Below are positions 26,400-33,664 of a stretch of 64,000 nucleotides of DNA, piece by piece. Source of the DNA: Pseudoflavonifractor sp. Marseille-P3106 (lineage in GTDB: Bacteria > Bacillota > Clostridia > Oscillospirales > Oscillospiraceae); the NCBI GenBank assembly GCA_900169975.1, contig LT827124.1, positions 62,001 to 126,000 on the forward strand. The letters are read 5' to 3'. Every line of letters begins with the position of its first letter. Within the stretch, counting starts at the first letter, position 1. Under the pieces are notes generated by a model. The model searched no databases. It worked only from the letters and a program-made list of their open reading frames with translations, and was not told the DNA's origin. The translations under genes and the position numbers were made by a program.

Positions 26400-27014
26400 A
26401 TGGAAACCATGGTCATCGGCATTGCGGGGGGCACCGGATCGGGCAAGACCACCCTTACCCAGAAGCTCAAGGAACGGTTCGGAGGGGACGTCTCGGTCCT
26501 CTACCACGACAACTACTATAAAAGCCACTCCGAGCTGCCTTATGAGAAGCGCTGCAAGCTCAACTACGACCACCCGGACGCCTTCGACACCGAGCGGTTT
26601 GTCCGGGATCTGGAGGCCCTGCGCCGGGGAGAGACCGTCCGCTGTCCCACCTATGACTACACCATCCACGACCGCTCGGACAAGACGGTGGAGGTGAGGC
26701 CCACCGGCGTCATTCTGGTGGAGGGCATCCTGATCTTCGAGAACAAGGCCCTGCGGGATCTGATGGATATCAAGATCTTCGTGGACACCGACGCCGACGT
26801 GCGCATCCTCCGGCGGCTGGTGCGGGACGTGAACGAGCGGGGGCGGACGATGGACTCGGTGGTGAGTCAGTACCTCAACACCGTCAAGCCCATGCACGAG
26901 GCTTTTGTGGAGCCCAGCAAGAAGTACGCCGACATCATCGTCCCTGAGGGCGGCCGCAACGCAGTGGCGCTGGGCATGATCGTGGAGCGCATTCGCAGGC
27001 ATATGGAAGCGTGA
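26400..27014 (+). CDS. udk: uridine kinase
   Basis: Uridine/cytidine kinase of the pyrimidine salvage pathway, 204 residues, phosphorylating uridine and cytidine to UMP and CMP. The P-loop is GGTGSGKTT at residues 10-18. YHDNYYK, the substrate-binding NYDHPDAFD and PTYDYTIHDR follow, with the lid Arg in RRLVRDVNERGR. Length is normal. An extended -10 promoter (TG at 26359, TATAAT at 26362-26367) lies upstream, without a good -35. Translation probably starts at ATG 26400, although the upstream GGGGGG is a poor ribosome-binding site. A strong terminator follows. Confidence 0.96.
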   Translation: METMVIGIAGGTGSGKTTLTQKLKERFGGDVSVLYHDNYYKSHSELPYEKRCKLNYDHPDAFDTERFVRDLEALRRGETVRCPTYDYTIHDRSDKTVEVRPTGVILVEGILIFENKALRDLMDIKIFVDTDADVRILRRLVRDVNERGRTMDSVVSQYLNTVKPMHEAFVEPSKKYADIIVPEGGRNAVALGMIVERIRRHMEA

Positions 27015-27042
27015 TCCGGTTGCGGCCGGGAGAGCCGCGAAA

Positions 27043-27088
27043 CCGGCGGAGCCGGGCCCTGAGCAGGGCCCGGCTCCGCCGGCCTTTT
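27043..27088. terminator. intrinsic terminator between udk and the M20 amidohydrolase
   Basis: Perfect 18-bp GC-rich stem (27043-27060 with 27065-27082) followed by CCTTTTATT. It ends udk and, on the other strand, overlaps the very end of the amidohydrolase gene. Confidence 0.9.
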
Positions 27089-28274
27089 ATTGGATGGCTC
27101 CGGTGAGCCAGCGGAAGGCGTACTCGGCGTGAAGAGCCGCCGTGATGGGAAGGGCCCCCTCGTCGATGTCGAAGCGGTTGTTGTGGTGGGGCAGGACGGT
27201 GTCCGGCTTGTCCGGGTTGCCGCTGCCTACAAAGGCGTAGCAGCCGGGGACAGTGAGCAGGAACTCGGCAAAGTCGTCCCCGCCCAGGGAAAGGGCGCGG
27301 TCAGTGATCAGGGCCTGCTCTCCGAAGAGACCGGCAACGGCCTGTCCCACCTCCCGGCACACGCCGGGGTCGTTGAGCAGGGGGGCGGCGAAGTCCTCCC
27401 ATTCCACGTCGGCCTCCCCGCCGTAGAGCTTGGCGGTCTCCCGGCACAGGGCGTCCAGTTCGGCCTTGGCCTGGGCCCGGGTCTCCGGGGAGAAGGCGCG
27501 GATGGTGCCCTCCAGCTCGGCGGACTCGGCCACGATGTTGTAGGCGGTGCCCGAGCGGAGCATCCCCACGCCGATGAGCAGGGGGTCCACCGGGGAGGTG
27601 CGGCGGGTGACCAGGGCCTGGAGCGTGACCACGATCTGGCTGGCAATGTAGAGGGCGTCCACCCCCCGGTGGGGGGTGGAGACATGGGCGGCCTTACCCC
27701 TGACGCGGATGGTGAAGTGGTCCACCGAGGCGTTGTTGGGTCCCGGCTTCACGCCCACGGTGCCCACCCGGAGGTCGGAGGCCATGTGGACTCCGAACAC
27801 CCGGCCGGAACCCTCCAGCAGCCCCTCCCGGACAAAGACCCGGCCGCCGTAGCCGATCTCCTCAGCCTGCTGGAAAAAGAGGCGCACCTCGCCGCCGAAC
27901 TCCGCCCGGTGGGCGTACAGGAGCCGCGCGCCGCCCAGCAGCCCGGCGGCATGGGCATCGTGGCCGCAGGCGTGCATCCGGCCCGGGATCTGAGAGCAGT
28001 AAGGCACGTCGGTCTTTTCGTCCTGCATGGCCAGCGCGTCGATGTCGGCCCGGAGTGTGATGATCCGCTCCCCCGGCTTTACGCCGTGAAACACGGCGTA
28101 AACGCCGGTTTCCTCCACCCGGCGGTGATCGGTGATACCGATGTCGTCCAATTCCCGCTCAATGCGCTCTGCCGTCCAGAATTCCTGGCGGCTCGCCTCG
28201 GGGTGACGGTGGAATTCCTCCCGCAGGCCGGTGAGCTGTGGGGCCATGGCCTGCGCCTCTTCCCAAAATCCCAT
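27087..28274 (-). CDS. M20 family metallo-amidohydrolase
   Basis: Cytoplasmic zinc amidohydrolase of the M20D group (HipO/AbgB/IAA-amino acid hydrolase type), 395 residues. Metal-binding residues are visible in MHACGHDAHAAGLL and the catalytic QQAEEIGYGG, and SLGGDDFAEFL carries the late ligand region. Such enzymes split N-acyl amino acids. The gene follows metQ by 77 bases with a hairpin between them, so it is the last gene of the methionine uptake operon. A plausible role is releasing methionine from imported N-acyl-methionine or a related conjugate; that substrate is inferred from context only. AAGGAGG precedes ATG 28274. Confidence 0.92.
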   Translation of the reverse strand: MGFWEEAQAMAPQLTGLREEFHRHPEASRQEFWTAERIERELDDIGITDHRRVEETGVYAVFHGVKPGERIITLRADIDALAMQDEKTDVPYCSQIPGRMHACGHDAHAAGLLGGARLLYAHRAEFGGEVRLFFQQAEEIGYGGRVFVREGLLEGSGRVFGVHMASDLRVGTVGVKPGPNNASVDHFTIRVRGKAAHVSTPHRGVDALYIASQIVVTLQALVTRRTSPVDPLLIGVGMLRSGTAYNIVAESAELEGTIRAFSPETRAQAKAELDALCRETAKLYGGEADVEWEDFAAPLLNDPGVCREVGQAVAGLFGEQALITDRALSLGGDDFAEFLLTVPGCYAFVGSGNPDKPDTVLPHHNNRFDIDEGALPITAALHAEYAFRWLTGAIQ

Positions 28275-28315
28275 GGATAGAACCTCCTTTATAGTATGTC
28301 AGCATCCTGACGAAA

Positions 28316-28343
28316 GAGGGCGGGCCGTCAGCGGCCCGCCCTC
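28316..28343 (-). terminator. intergenic terminator or attenuator between metQ and the amidohydrolase
   Basis: Perfect 12-bp stem (28316-28327 with 28332-28343) followed by TTTCGT on the minus strand, right after the metQ stop. It probably reduces expression of the downstream gene rather than ending the operon completely. Confidence 0.7.
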
Positions 28344-28351
28344 CGGGGAAA

Positions 28352-29221
28352 TCAATACGCGAAAGCGGGGATGTAGGTGCCCTGGAAGATTTCCTCAATG
28401 GCGGCGGCCGTCTCGGCGGACTGGTAGGCAGCCAGGACCTTTTGATAGACTTCGTTGTCCAGGTCGGCGGTGCGGACAGCCAGAATGTTGATGTAAGGGT
28501 TGTCGCTGCCCGGCTCCACCCGCTCGGTGTAGATGGCGTCCTCCAGCTTCAGGCCGTTGTCCACCGCGTGGGCGCCGTTGACGAAGGCGGCGGCCACGTC
28601 GGGGATCAGGCTGGCGGTGTTGGCGGCTTCCACCTCCACAAACTCCAGCTTCAGGGGATTGTCGGTGATGTCCTTGAGCTCGGGGGTGTAACCGGCGGCG
28701 GGGTCGACCTTGATGAGCCCGGCGCTCTCCAGGATCTTGAAGCAGCGGCCCTCGTTGGTGGGATCGCTGGGTACGGCGATCTTGTCGCCCTCCTTGATCT
28801 CTTCGGCGGAGGTGATCTTGTCGGAGTAGAGGCTCAGGGGGGCGATAATGGTGTCGCCCAGGACAGAGATGTCATAGCCCAGATCGGCGATCTCTTTGTT
28901 CAGGTAGGCCTTGTGCTGGAAGGCGTTCATGTCGATCTCACCGGCGTTCAGAGCCTCGTTGGGGAGCTTGTACTCGGAGAACTCTACCATCTCGCACTTG
29001 ATGTTGTCTTTGGCCAGCAGCTCGTTGACGGTGTCCCACTGACCGTTGTTGGCGCCCACCACGCCCACCTTCACCACGGTGGCAGCGGCGGCGGACTCAG
29101 CGGGAGCGGCGCTTTCGGCGGGAGCGGCGGATTCGGCAGGCTTGCCGCCGCAGGCGGCCAGAGACAGGGTGAGGGCGGCAGTCAGGCCCAGGGTGAGCAG
29201 TTTCTTCTTGTCCATTTTCAT
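28352..29221 (-). CDS. metQ: methionine ABC transporter substrate-binding lipoprotein (MetQ/NlpA)
   Basis: Lipoprotein of 289 residues that captures methionine outside the membrane for the MetNI transporter. The signal peptide ends in SLAAC with a lipidated Cys near residue 24, followed by an Ala/Glu/Ser repeat linker (PAESAA three times). The NlpA-family domain shows VKVGVVGANNGQ, NAGEIDMNAFQHKAYL and AVPSDPTNEGR. AGGAGG precedes ATG 29221. Order metN-metI-metQ is standard. A 186-base gap separates it from metI and contains the hairpin repeat copy B. Confidence 0.95.
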   Translation of the reverse strand: MKMDKKKLLTLGLTAALTLSLAACGGKPAESAAPAESAAPAESAAAATVVKVGVVGANNGQWDTVNELLAKDNIKCEMVEFSEYKLPNEALNAGEIDMNAFQHKAYLNKEIADLGYDISVLGDTIIAPLSLYSDKITSAEEIKEGDKIAVPSDPTNEGRCFKILESAGLIKVDPAAGYTPELKDITDNPLKLEFVEVEAANTASLIPDVAAAFVNGAHAVDNGLKLEDAIYTERVEPGSDNPYINILAVRTADLDNEVYQKVLAAYQSAETAAAIEEIFQGTYIPAFAY

Positions 29222-29363
29222 TTCCTCCTAAAATAAAATCCTAATTTAATGTAGGGCAGAGTCGGAAGCATCCGTGGCGTCCGATTCAAAAGGTGTGGAG
29301 TCCGATTCGAACCGCCGCCATAAAGGTTTCCCTTCAACGGTACGGCGATCCTCTTCGCACGGC

Positions 29364-29411
29364 CTCTATGGAAGTTCTCTTTGCTGACTTTCTCTTTTAA
29401 GAGAAAGTCAG
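29364..29411 (-). repeat. stop-codon-associated hairpin repeat, copy B
   Basis: Reading the minus strand, the metI stop codon itself lies in the 5' arm: 29411-29399 pairs perfectly with 29396-29384 (13 bp), followed by CAAAGAGAACTTCCATAGAG. Relative to copy A the outer stem bases changed on both sides (CCCA/TGGG to CTGA/TCAG), so pairing is preserved. Confidence 0.65.
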
Positions 29412-30088
29412 TGGGTGGAGCGTTTGACGATCTGATTGCCGATGGCCTGGATGAGGCTGACCAGCACGATGATGATGAGGACGACCACGACGCTGATGTC
29501 GGGCTGATTTTTACCGTGGCCGTACATGATGGCAAAGTTTCCCAGGCCGCCCGCGCCGATCGCGCCGGCAATGGCGGTGAAGTTGATGAGGGAGATGAGG
29601 GTGATGGTGACGCCCCGGGCGATGCCGGGAATACTCTCCCGGAGGTAGACCCGCCAGACGATCTCCCGGGGGGAGCAGCCCATGGCCTGAGCCGCCTCGA
29701 TGAGGCCGTCCGGCACCTCGGCCAGAGCCCCCTCCACCTGGCGGGCCAGGTAGGGGATGGTACCGAACAGAAGCGGGATGATGGCGCCCTTGACTCCGAT
29801 GGCGGTGCCCATGATCAGACGGCTCAGGCCCAGGAGCATGACGGCCAGCAGAATGAAGGGGATGGAACGGAAAATATCGCAGAACTTGCCCACCACCAGG
29901 TGGACCGGCCTGTTTTGCAGAATGCCGCCGGGCTTGGTGGTAAAGAGAAGCACGCCCAGGGGAATGCCCAGCACCAGAGAGATGCCCCCGGCGATCCCGA
30001 CCATCTGAATGGTCTGAAGGAAGGCCTTCCAGAGAAGGTCGGGCTTCTCCATGACGTTGGGGATGATGGAAGAGAGAAAATCAGCCAC
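29408..30088 (-). CDS. metI: methionine ABC transporter permease MetI
   Basis: Inner-membrane permease of 226 residues with about five transmembrane helices, forming the translocation path of the D/L-methionine importer. The EAA loop that contacts the ATPase is visible in LIEAAQAMGCSPREIVWRVY. Other MetI-typical segments are GGISLVLGIPLGVLLF and GAIGAGGLGN. It overlaps metN by 8 bases. The stop codon is part of a hairpin repeat. Length and topology are normal. Confidence 0.95.
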   Translation of the reverse strand: MADFLSSIIPNVMEKPDLLWKAFLQTIQMVGIAGGISLVLGIPLGVLLFTTKPGGILQNRPVHLVVGKFCDIFRSIPFILLAVMLLGLSRLIMGTAIGVKGAIIPLLFGTIPYLARQVEGALAEVPDGLIEAAQAMGCSPREIVWRVYLRESIPGIARGVTITLISLINFTAIAGAIGAGGLGNFAIMYGHGKNQPDISVVVVLIIIVLVSLIQAIGNQIVKRSTH

Positions 30089-31109
30089 GCTTCAGCACCT
30101 CCGCCCGCACATTTTTTGACGTCCAGTACTCCAGAGCCTCCTGGACCCGGTCGCCGCTGAGAATGGCCACCAGTCCGCCCAAAGGCGCGTCCTCGATGAC
30201 TTCCAGATTGCTGTAAATAATGTTGATATCGATCCCGAACCGGCGGGAGATATCGGAAATAATGGCCTCGGAGACGTTCTTCCGGGTATAAGTCATCCGG
30301 ACGATCATTTCGCCCGGCTTCAGCTCCACCATGGGGGAGCCGGCTTCGATGAGCTCCTCCACCTTGCTCAGGTTGGAGGTGGTGGCGATAAAGGAGCGGG
30401 TCACCGCCTCTCTGGGCGTGGAGAAGATGGAGAACACATCGCCCATCTCCACCACCCGTCCGCCGTCCATGACGGCCACCCGCTGGCAGACGTCCTTGAC
30501 CACCGCCATCTCGTGGGTGATGATGACCACGGTGATCCCGGTCTTGCGGTTGATGTCCTGAATGAGCCGGAGGATGGAGCGGGTCGTCTGGGGATCCAAC
30601 GCGGAGGTGGCCTCGTCGCAGAGGAGCACCTTGGGATCGCTGGCCAGAGCCCGGGCGATGGCCACCCGCTGCTTCTGACCGCCGGAGAGCTGGGAGGGGT
30701 AGGCGCCGGCCTTGTCGGGGAGGCCGACCAGCTCCAGCAGAGCCTTGACCTTGCCGGCCTGCTGTTCGGCGGTCAGCGCCGAACCCTTGAGTGGGAAGGC
30801 CACGTTCTGCGCCACAGTGCGGGAAGGCATCAGGTTGAAGTGCTGGAAGATCATGCTGATCTTTTTGCGCTCCTGCCTGAGCTCCCGCTCCGGCATTCGT
30901 GTCAGCTCCCGGCCGTCCACCGTCACGGTGCCTTCGGTGGGGCGCTCCAGCAGATTGATGCAGCGCACCAGGGTGGACTTGCCCGCCCCGGAGTAGCCGA
31001 TGATGCCGAAGATCTCACCCGCTTCGATTTTCAGAGACACGTCCCGCACGGCGTGGACGCCGCTCTCCGCCCCGCCGAAGGTCTTGCTGACATGTTCAAG
31101 CTGGATCAT
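30081..31109 (-). CDS. metN: methionine ABC transporter ATP-binding protein MetN
   Basis: ATPase of the methionine importer, 342 residues. Walker A GYSGAGKST, signature LSGGQKQRVAIARAL, Walker B VLLCDEATSALD and the switch His in ITHEM are intact. The C-terminal NIL domain (about 260-342), which binds methionine and inhibits transport in characterised MetN proteins, is present with a region ending LGGLVAILSGD. Start ATG 31109 follows GAGGG with 7-base spacing. First structural gene of metN-metI-metQ-amidohydrolase. Directly upstream is a Met-rich leader ORF and an intrinsic terminator, indicating transcription attenuation. Confidence 0.96.
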   Translation of the reverse strand: MIQLEHVSKTFGGAESGVHAVRDVSLKIEAGEIFGIIGYSGAGKSTLVRCINLLERPTEGTVTVDGRELTRMPERELRQERKKISMIFQHFNLMPSRTVAQNVAFPLKGSALTAEQQAGKVKALLELVGLPDKAGAYPSQLSGGQKQRVAIARALASDPKVLLCDEATSALDPQTTRSILRLIQDINRKTGITVVIITHEMAVVKDVCQRVAVMDGGRVVEMGDVFSIFSTPREAVTRSFIATTSNLSKVEELIEAGSPMVELKPGEMIVRMTYTRKNVSEAIISDISRRFGIDINIIYSNLEVIEDAPLGGLVAILSGDRVQEALEYWTSKNVRAEVLKRG

Positions 31110-31130
31110 GTATATCCCTCATTTCCAAAG

Positions 31131-31172
31131 AAAAACAAAAAGAGTGGGAAGCGTCGCCGCTTCCCACTCTTC
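31131..31172 (-). terminator. attenuator terminator in the metN leader
   Basis: Perfect 14-bp stem: 31172-31159 pairs with 31154-31141 around a GCGA loop, followed by TTTGTTTTTC. It lies between the leader peptide stop (31209) and the metN start (31109), so metNIQ can be expressed only if it is avoided. The C-rich block 31195-31207 is partly complementary to 31164-31175, the 5' arm, and is a candidate antiterminator strand. Confidence 0.9.
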
Positions 31173-31208
31173 CCAGCTGCAAATGCACCCCCAGGGGGGG
31201 AGTGTGGC

Positions 31209-31307
31209 TTATCGGAAGACAACAGGTGCGGAGGCGCAAGGCATCGTGGGCATCGGCATCATAGCCATGTCCATCATCCGCATCATCATTCCATAACAGT
31301 ATGCCAT
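31209..31307 (-). CDS. methionine-rich leader peptide of metNIQ
   Basis: A 32-codon ORF with ATG at 31307 and TAA at 31211-31209. AAAGAGGTG lies 7 bases upstream of the ATG, an excellent ribosome-binding site. Eleven of 32 residues are Met, concentrated in GMMMRMMDMAMMPMPTMP (residues 6-23). An in-frame ATG at 31361 overlaps the promoter -10 box and cannot be in the transcript. The peptide is followed by an intrinsic terminator and metN. By analogy with trp, his and leu leader peptides, ribosome stalling at Met codons when charged Met-tRNA is scarce would favour readthrough. A metal-binding Met/Cys peptide is a less likely alternative. Confidence 0.8.
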   Translation of the reverse strand: MAYCYGMMMRMMDMAMMPMPTMPCASAPVVFR

Positions 31308-31359
31308 ACCAGCGCACCTCTTTCCCAATTCCCCGACCCGGGTTTTCTTGTTGGGATTC

Positions 31360-31388
31360 ATATTAGCACCCCCAAACCTGTCTGTCAA
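31360..31388 (-). promoter_or_regulatory. SigA-type promoter of the methionine uptake operon
   Basis: Minus-strand TTGACA (31383-31388), 17 bases, TAATAT (31360-31365). The start point near 31353 gives a leader of roughly 245 bases before metN, containing the Met-rich ORF and the terminator. No S-box or T-box consensus is seen in this leader. Confidence 0.88.
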
Positions 31389-31499
31389 CCAGAAATTAAG
31401 GTTTTTGGGAAAAAGGAGAAAAGAGCCCGGGGCGGTGGTCCATTTCTGAGAAAAAGACACAAAGAATCAACAGCCTCAGACTGTGGGCAGGACCTGACG

Positions 31500-32484
31500 G
31501 TCCTTAGAATACACAGCTCGTCATCCGGAAAGGCGAGGTCCGGAGGAAGAGGCAGGCGGGCGTCGAAAATGCCCCCCAGCAGCCGCACTGCATCGGCGTA
31601 GTAGCACAGCACCGCGTCCGCGGCCACATGGTCGGAGAATGTGGTCACCTCATGCTCCCGCATGTGAGACTCGTAGTTTTCCAGATAGGACAGGAGCTGC
31701 TCCATCTGACCCTGCCCGGCCATGATCCGCAGGGCGCGCATGTGGTGGCGCAGGTCATGGGAGGCCCCCCGGGCCCGTTCCATCTGCTCGGAGAGGGGCA
31801 GGGCGCAGTGCAGCACAGACAGGCCAGCAGGATCGGAAGTCCCTGCAGGCCGCGATTCCGCAGGCCGAAGCATACGGCCTGCGTTCCGCACAGCAGAAAC
31901 AGCAGCGCCGGCGCGCCGTGGATCAAAAGCCTGGCCTCCCGGGCGGCCAGGACGGCCCGAGCAGTCCCGAAGGCGGGGGGATAGGTCAGGCCGCTGTATA
32001 CGCCGGAGTAGTCGCTCACCGCCAGCAGCACTTCGGTGGGGCCGGAGGCGGAGAAGGTGACCATCCGGGCACCCAGGGCCGGGCGGTAACCCTCCGTTTC
32101 CGGAACGCCCAGCTGGAGCACCTGACGGCCGCTGATGAAAAGGCGATATGCGGAGAAGATCTCCGGCAGGAGGAGGGTCAGTCGGTATGTACCACAGCCG
32201 TGGCCGCGCCCGGCTTCCAGATCCGAGGTCTCACCGATAGAGCGGTAGAGGCGGTAGCCCCTCTCCCGCGAGGCCGCTTCGGGAGGCAGAAGCCTGCCGG
32301 GCCAGTATTCCCGCTCCCGCACCAGGTAGCGCAGAGGAGTGGTCTTCGGTTCCCCGGCGGAGAGGAAGAGCAGTCCGCCGATGGGCCGGCTGTATTTGTT
32401 GTCCCACTGATAGAGGCCGAGACACAGCAGTATGGTCAGACCCAGGGAGAGCGCCGCGGTCAGAAGCTCCGTTCTCCTACTCAT
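31500..32484 (-). pseudogene. decayed sensor histidine kinase (GHKL type)
   Basis: The 5' part (32484 to about 31815) encodes a start MSRRTELLTAALSLG, a membrane helix, a beta-rich sensor domain resembling 7TMR-DISM extracellular domains, and the first hydrophobic segment of a membrane region. The frame then shifts, most of the expected multi-helix membrane region is missing, and the similarity resumes in another frame (from about 31795) with LSEQMERARGASHDLRHHMR, an AgrC-like phospho-acceptor region. The ATPase domain breaks off after DDELCIL near 31505. At least one frameshift, one internal deletion and a 3' truncation make this a remnant. An assembly deletion is possible but no adapter trace is seen here. 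Confidence 0.8.
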
Positions 32485-32571
32485 GGCGCCGCCCTCGAAG
32501 GAACGGAAGAGCCCCCGGAAACTTTCTCCGTGCGGGTCAAAATGAGACAACTAAAATAAAGCAAGAGGTAT

Positions 32572-32607
32572 AAAAACGCCCGATTTTCAATGAAAATCGG
32601 GCGTTTT
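32572..32607 (-). terminator. terminator of tRNA-Thr
   Basis: Near-perfect palindrome (32572-32589 with 32591-32608), reading GCCCGATTTTCA and its complement, followed by TTTTTATA on the minus strand. Confidence 0.88.
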
Positions 32608-32683
32608 TGGAGCTGGGAGTCGGACTCGAACCGACGACCTGCGCATTACGAATGCGCTGCTCTACCAACTGAGCTATACCAGC
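32608..32683 (-). tRNA. tRNA-Thr (anticodon CGT)
   Basis: The minus strand folds as a 76-base tRNA including an encoded CCA. The D-arm segment TAGCTCAGTTGGTAGAGC, the anticodon loop TTCGTAA (anticodon CGT) closed by GCGCA/TGCGC, and the T-arm GGTTCGAGTCC are all present. The acceptor stem has one non-standard pair (T-C at position 6). It decodes ACG. Confidence 0.95.
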
Positions 32684-32741
32684 AACAGGAAACAGAAAAC
32701 CAGTTTCCAAGTAATTATTTTAACATGTTTTCCTTGCTGCG

Positions 32742-33368
32742 TCAATCCCCAAAAGGAGGGCTGGGAGGCAGGCGCGGAAAGGCCAGCGCCAACCCGGGAA
32801 GAACCAGTCCCACCAGGCCGGTGAGCGGGAGGAAAGCGGGAAAGAACAGCGCTTGAGGAATGAGAAAAACCAGGGCGGATACGATAGACAGAATCGTTCT
32901 GGAAAAGGTGGACAGAGCGGCTGACACAGCGGTGCGGAGCGGATGGACCGGGGGAGCGTCATCGGAGAGAGATGGGAGCAAATGGAGCGCCACGCCCCAC
33001 AGGCAGAGCAGCCCTGCCAGTGAAAGTCCGGTCAGAGAGAGCAGCTCAAGAGAGGCATAGAACCAGAGCGAGACCCCGAGCACCCCGGCAGCGGCTAAAA
33101 AAAGCAGTCCCCAGCCCAGTTTTCGAAGCAGATTTTCTCGGAAAAGGGTGCAATATTCCTGCACAGGCTCCACCGGCTGATCGTCCGCCATCCGACCCAG
33201 CACCTGTCCCAGTGCGGACAGGGCCGGACCCAGCGTGACCAGAGGCAGGCAGGAGAGGAAGCAAACCAGATTCAGCCCTACCAGGCTGGGAAATTCTTGG
33301 GAAAAAACATGGAAAAACCACTTGACGCCCCGCTTGGCCGGGGGAGTGGGGACGGGATCAAAGGCCAT
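32742..33368 (-). CDS. DUF624 family membrane protein
   Basis: Integral membrane protein of 208 residues with about five hydrophobic segments and the N-terminal pattern of DUF624/YesL-like proteins (a cytoplasmic start, then VGLNLVCFLSCLPLVTLGPALSAL). These proteins often neighbour carbohydrate ABC transporters; their function is unknown. Here the gene is divergent from the sugar-binding protein gene, with about 300 bases between them containing promoter and operator elements. Its upstream region includes an inverted repeat at 33418-33453. Start ATG 33368 follows GAGGTGAG. Confidence 0.85.
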   Translation of the reverse strand: MAFDPVPTPPAKRGVKWFFHVFSQEFPSLVGLNLVCFLSCLPLVTLGPALSALGQVLGRMADDQPVEPVQEYCTLFRENLLRKLGWGLLFLAAAGVLGVSLWFYASLELLSLTGLSLAGLLCLWGVALHLLPSLSDDAPPVHPLRTAVSAALSTFSRTILSIVSALVFLIPQALFFPAFLPLTGLVGLVLPGLALAFPRLPPSPPFGD

Positions 33369-33417
33369 GAGCTCACCTCATTTTGTCTGGAATCGGGCGC
33401 TGAAGTTCCGGAAGCAA

Positions 33418-33453
33418 ATCTGGAACCTTATTTTGATTGTAACGGTTCCAGAT
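33418..33453. promoter_or_regulatory. inverted repeat upstream of the DUF624 gene
   Basis: ATCTGGAACC (33418-33427) and GGTTCCAGAT (33444-33453) are perfect 10-bp arms 16 bases apart. It lies 50-85 bases upstream of the DUF624 start and is a possible operator; the binding protein is unknown. Confidence 0.45.
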
Positions 33454-33560
33454 CCAAATGACAAGAGGGAGCGGGGGGAGAAATTCTGCTGAATTGCATA
33501 AAACAGAGTGGAATACTTTTTGGGATTTTCACAAATTTGTAAAAATCAGACAAGAATCAC

Positions 33561-33589
33561 TTGCGTTTGCATTGGGGTTGCGATATGAT
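33561..33589 (+). promoter_or_regulatory. promoter of the sugar ABC operon
   Basis: TTGCGT (33561-33566), 17 bases, TATGAT (33584-33589). The start point should fall near 33596, just before the LacI-type operator. Confidence 0.75.
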
Positions 33590-33604
33590 AAACATACAGA
33601 TGGC

Positions 33605-33618
33605 TGGAAACGTTTCCA
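33605..33618 (+). promoter_or_regulatory. LacI-family operator
   Basis: TGGAAACGTTTCCA is a perfect 14-bp palindrome with the central CG typical of LacI/GalR-family sites. It sits about 10-22 bases after the predicted start point, where a bound repressor would block elongation or open complex formation. The LacI-family regulator encoded at 36979-38004 is the likely ligand. Confidence 0.8.
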
Positions 33619-33664
33619 ATCTGGCCCGCCGGAAGTCCGGCACAATCAAAAAGGAGGAACTGAA

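Noticed and set aside
29280-29330. tRNA-like T-arm (GGTTCGAATC on the minus strand) between metI and metQ
   Set aside because: No matching acceptor, D-arm or anticodon arm surrounds it, and the T-stem cannot pair; only a short direct repeat GTCCGATTC is present.
31110-31390. S-box (SAM) riboswitch or Met T-box upstream of metN
   Set aside because: None of the conserved core sequences of either class was found; the leader instead contains the Met-rich ORF and a simple terminator.
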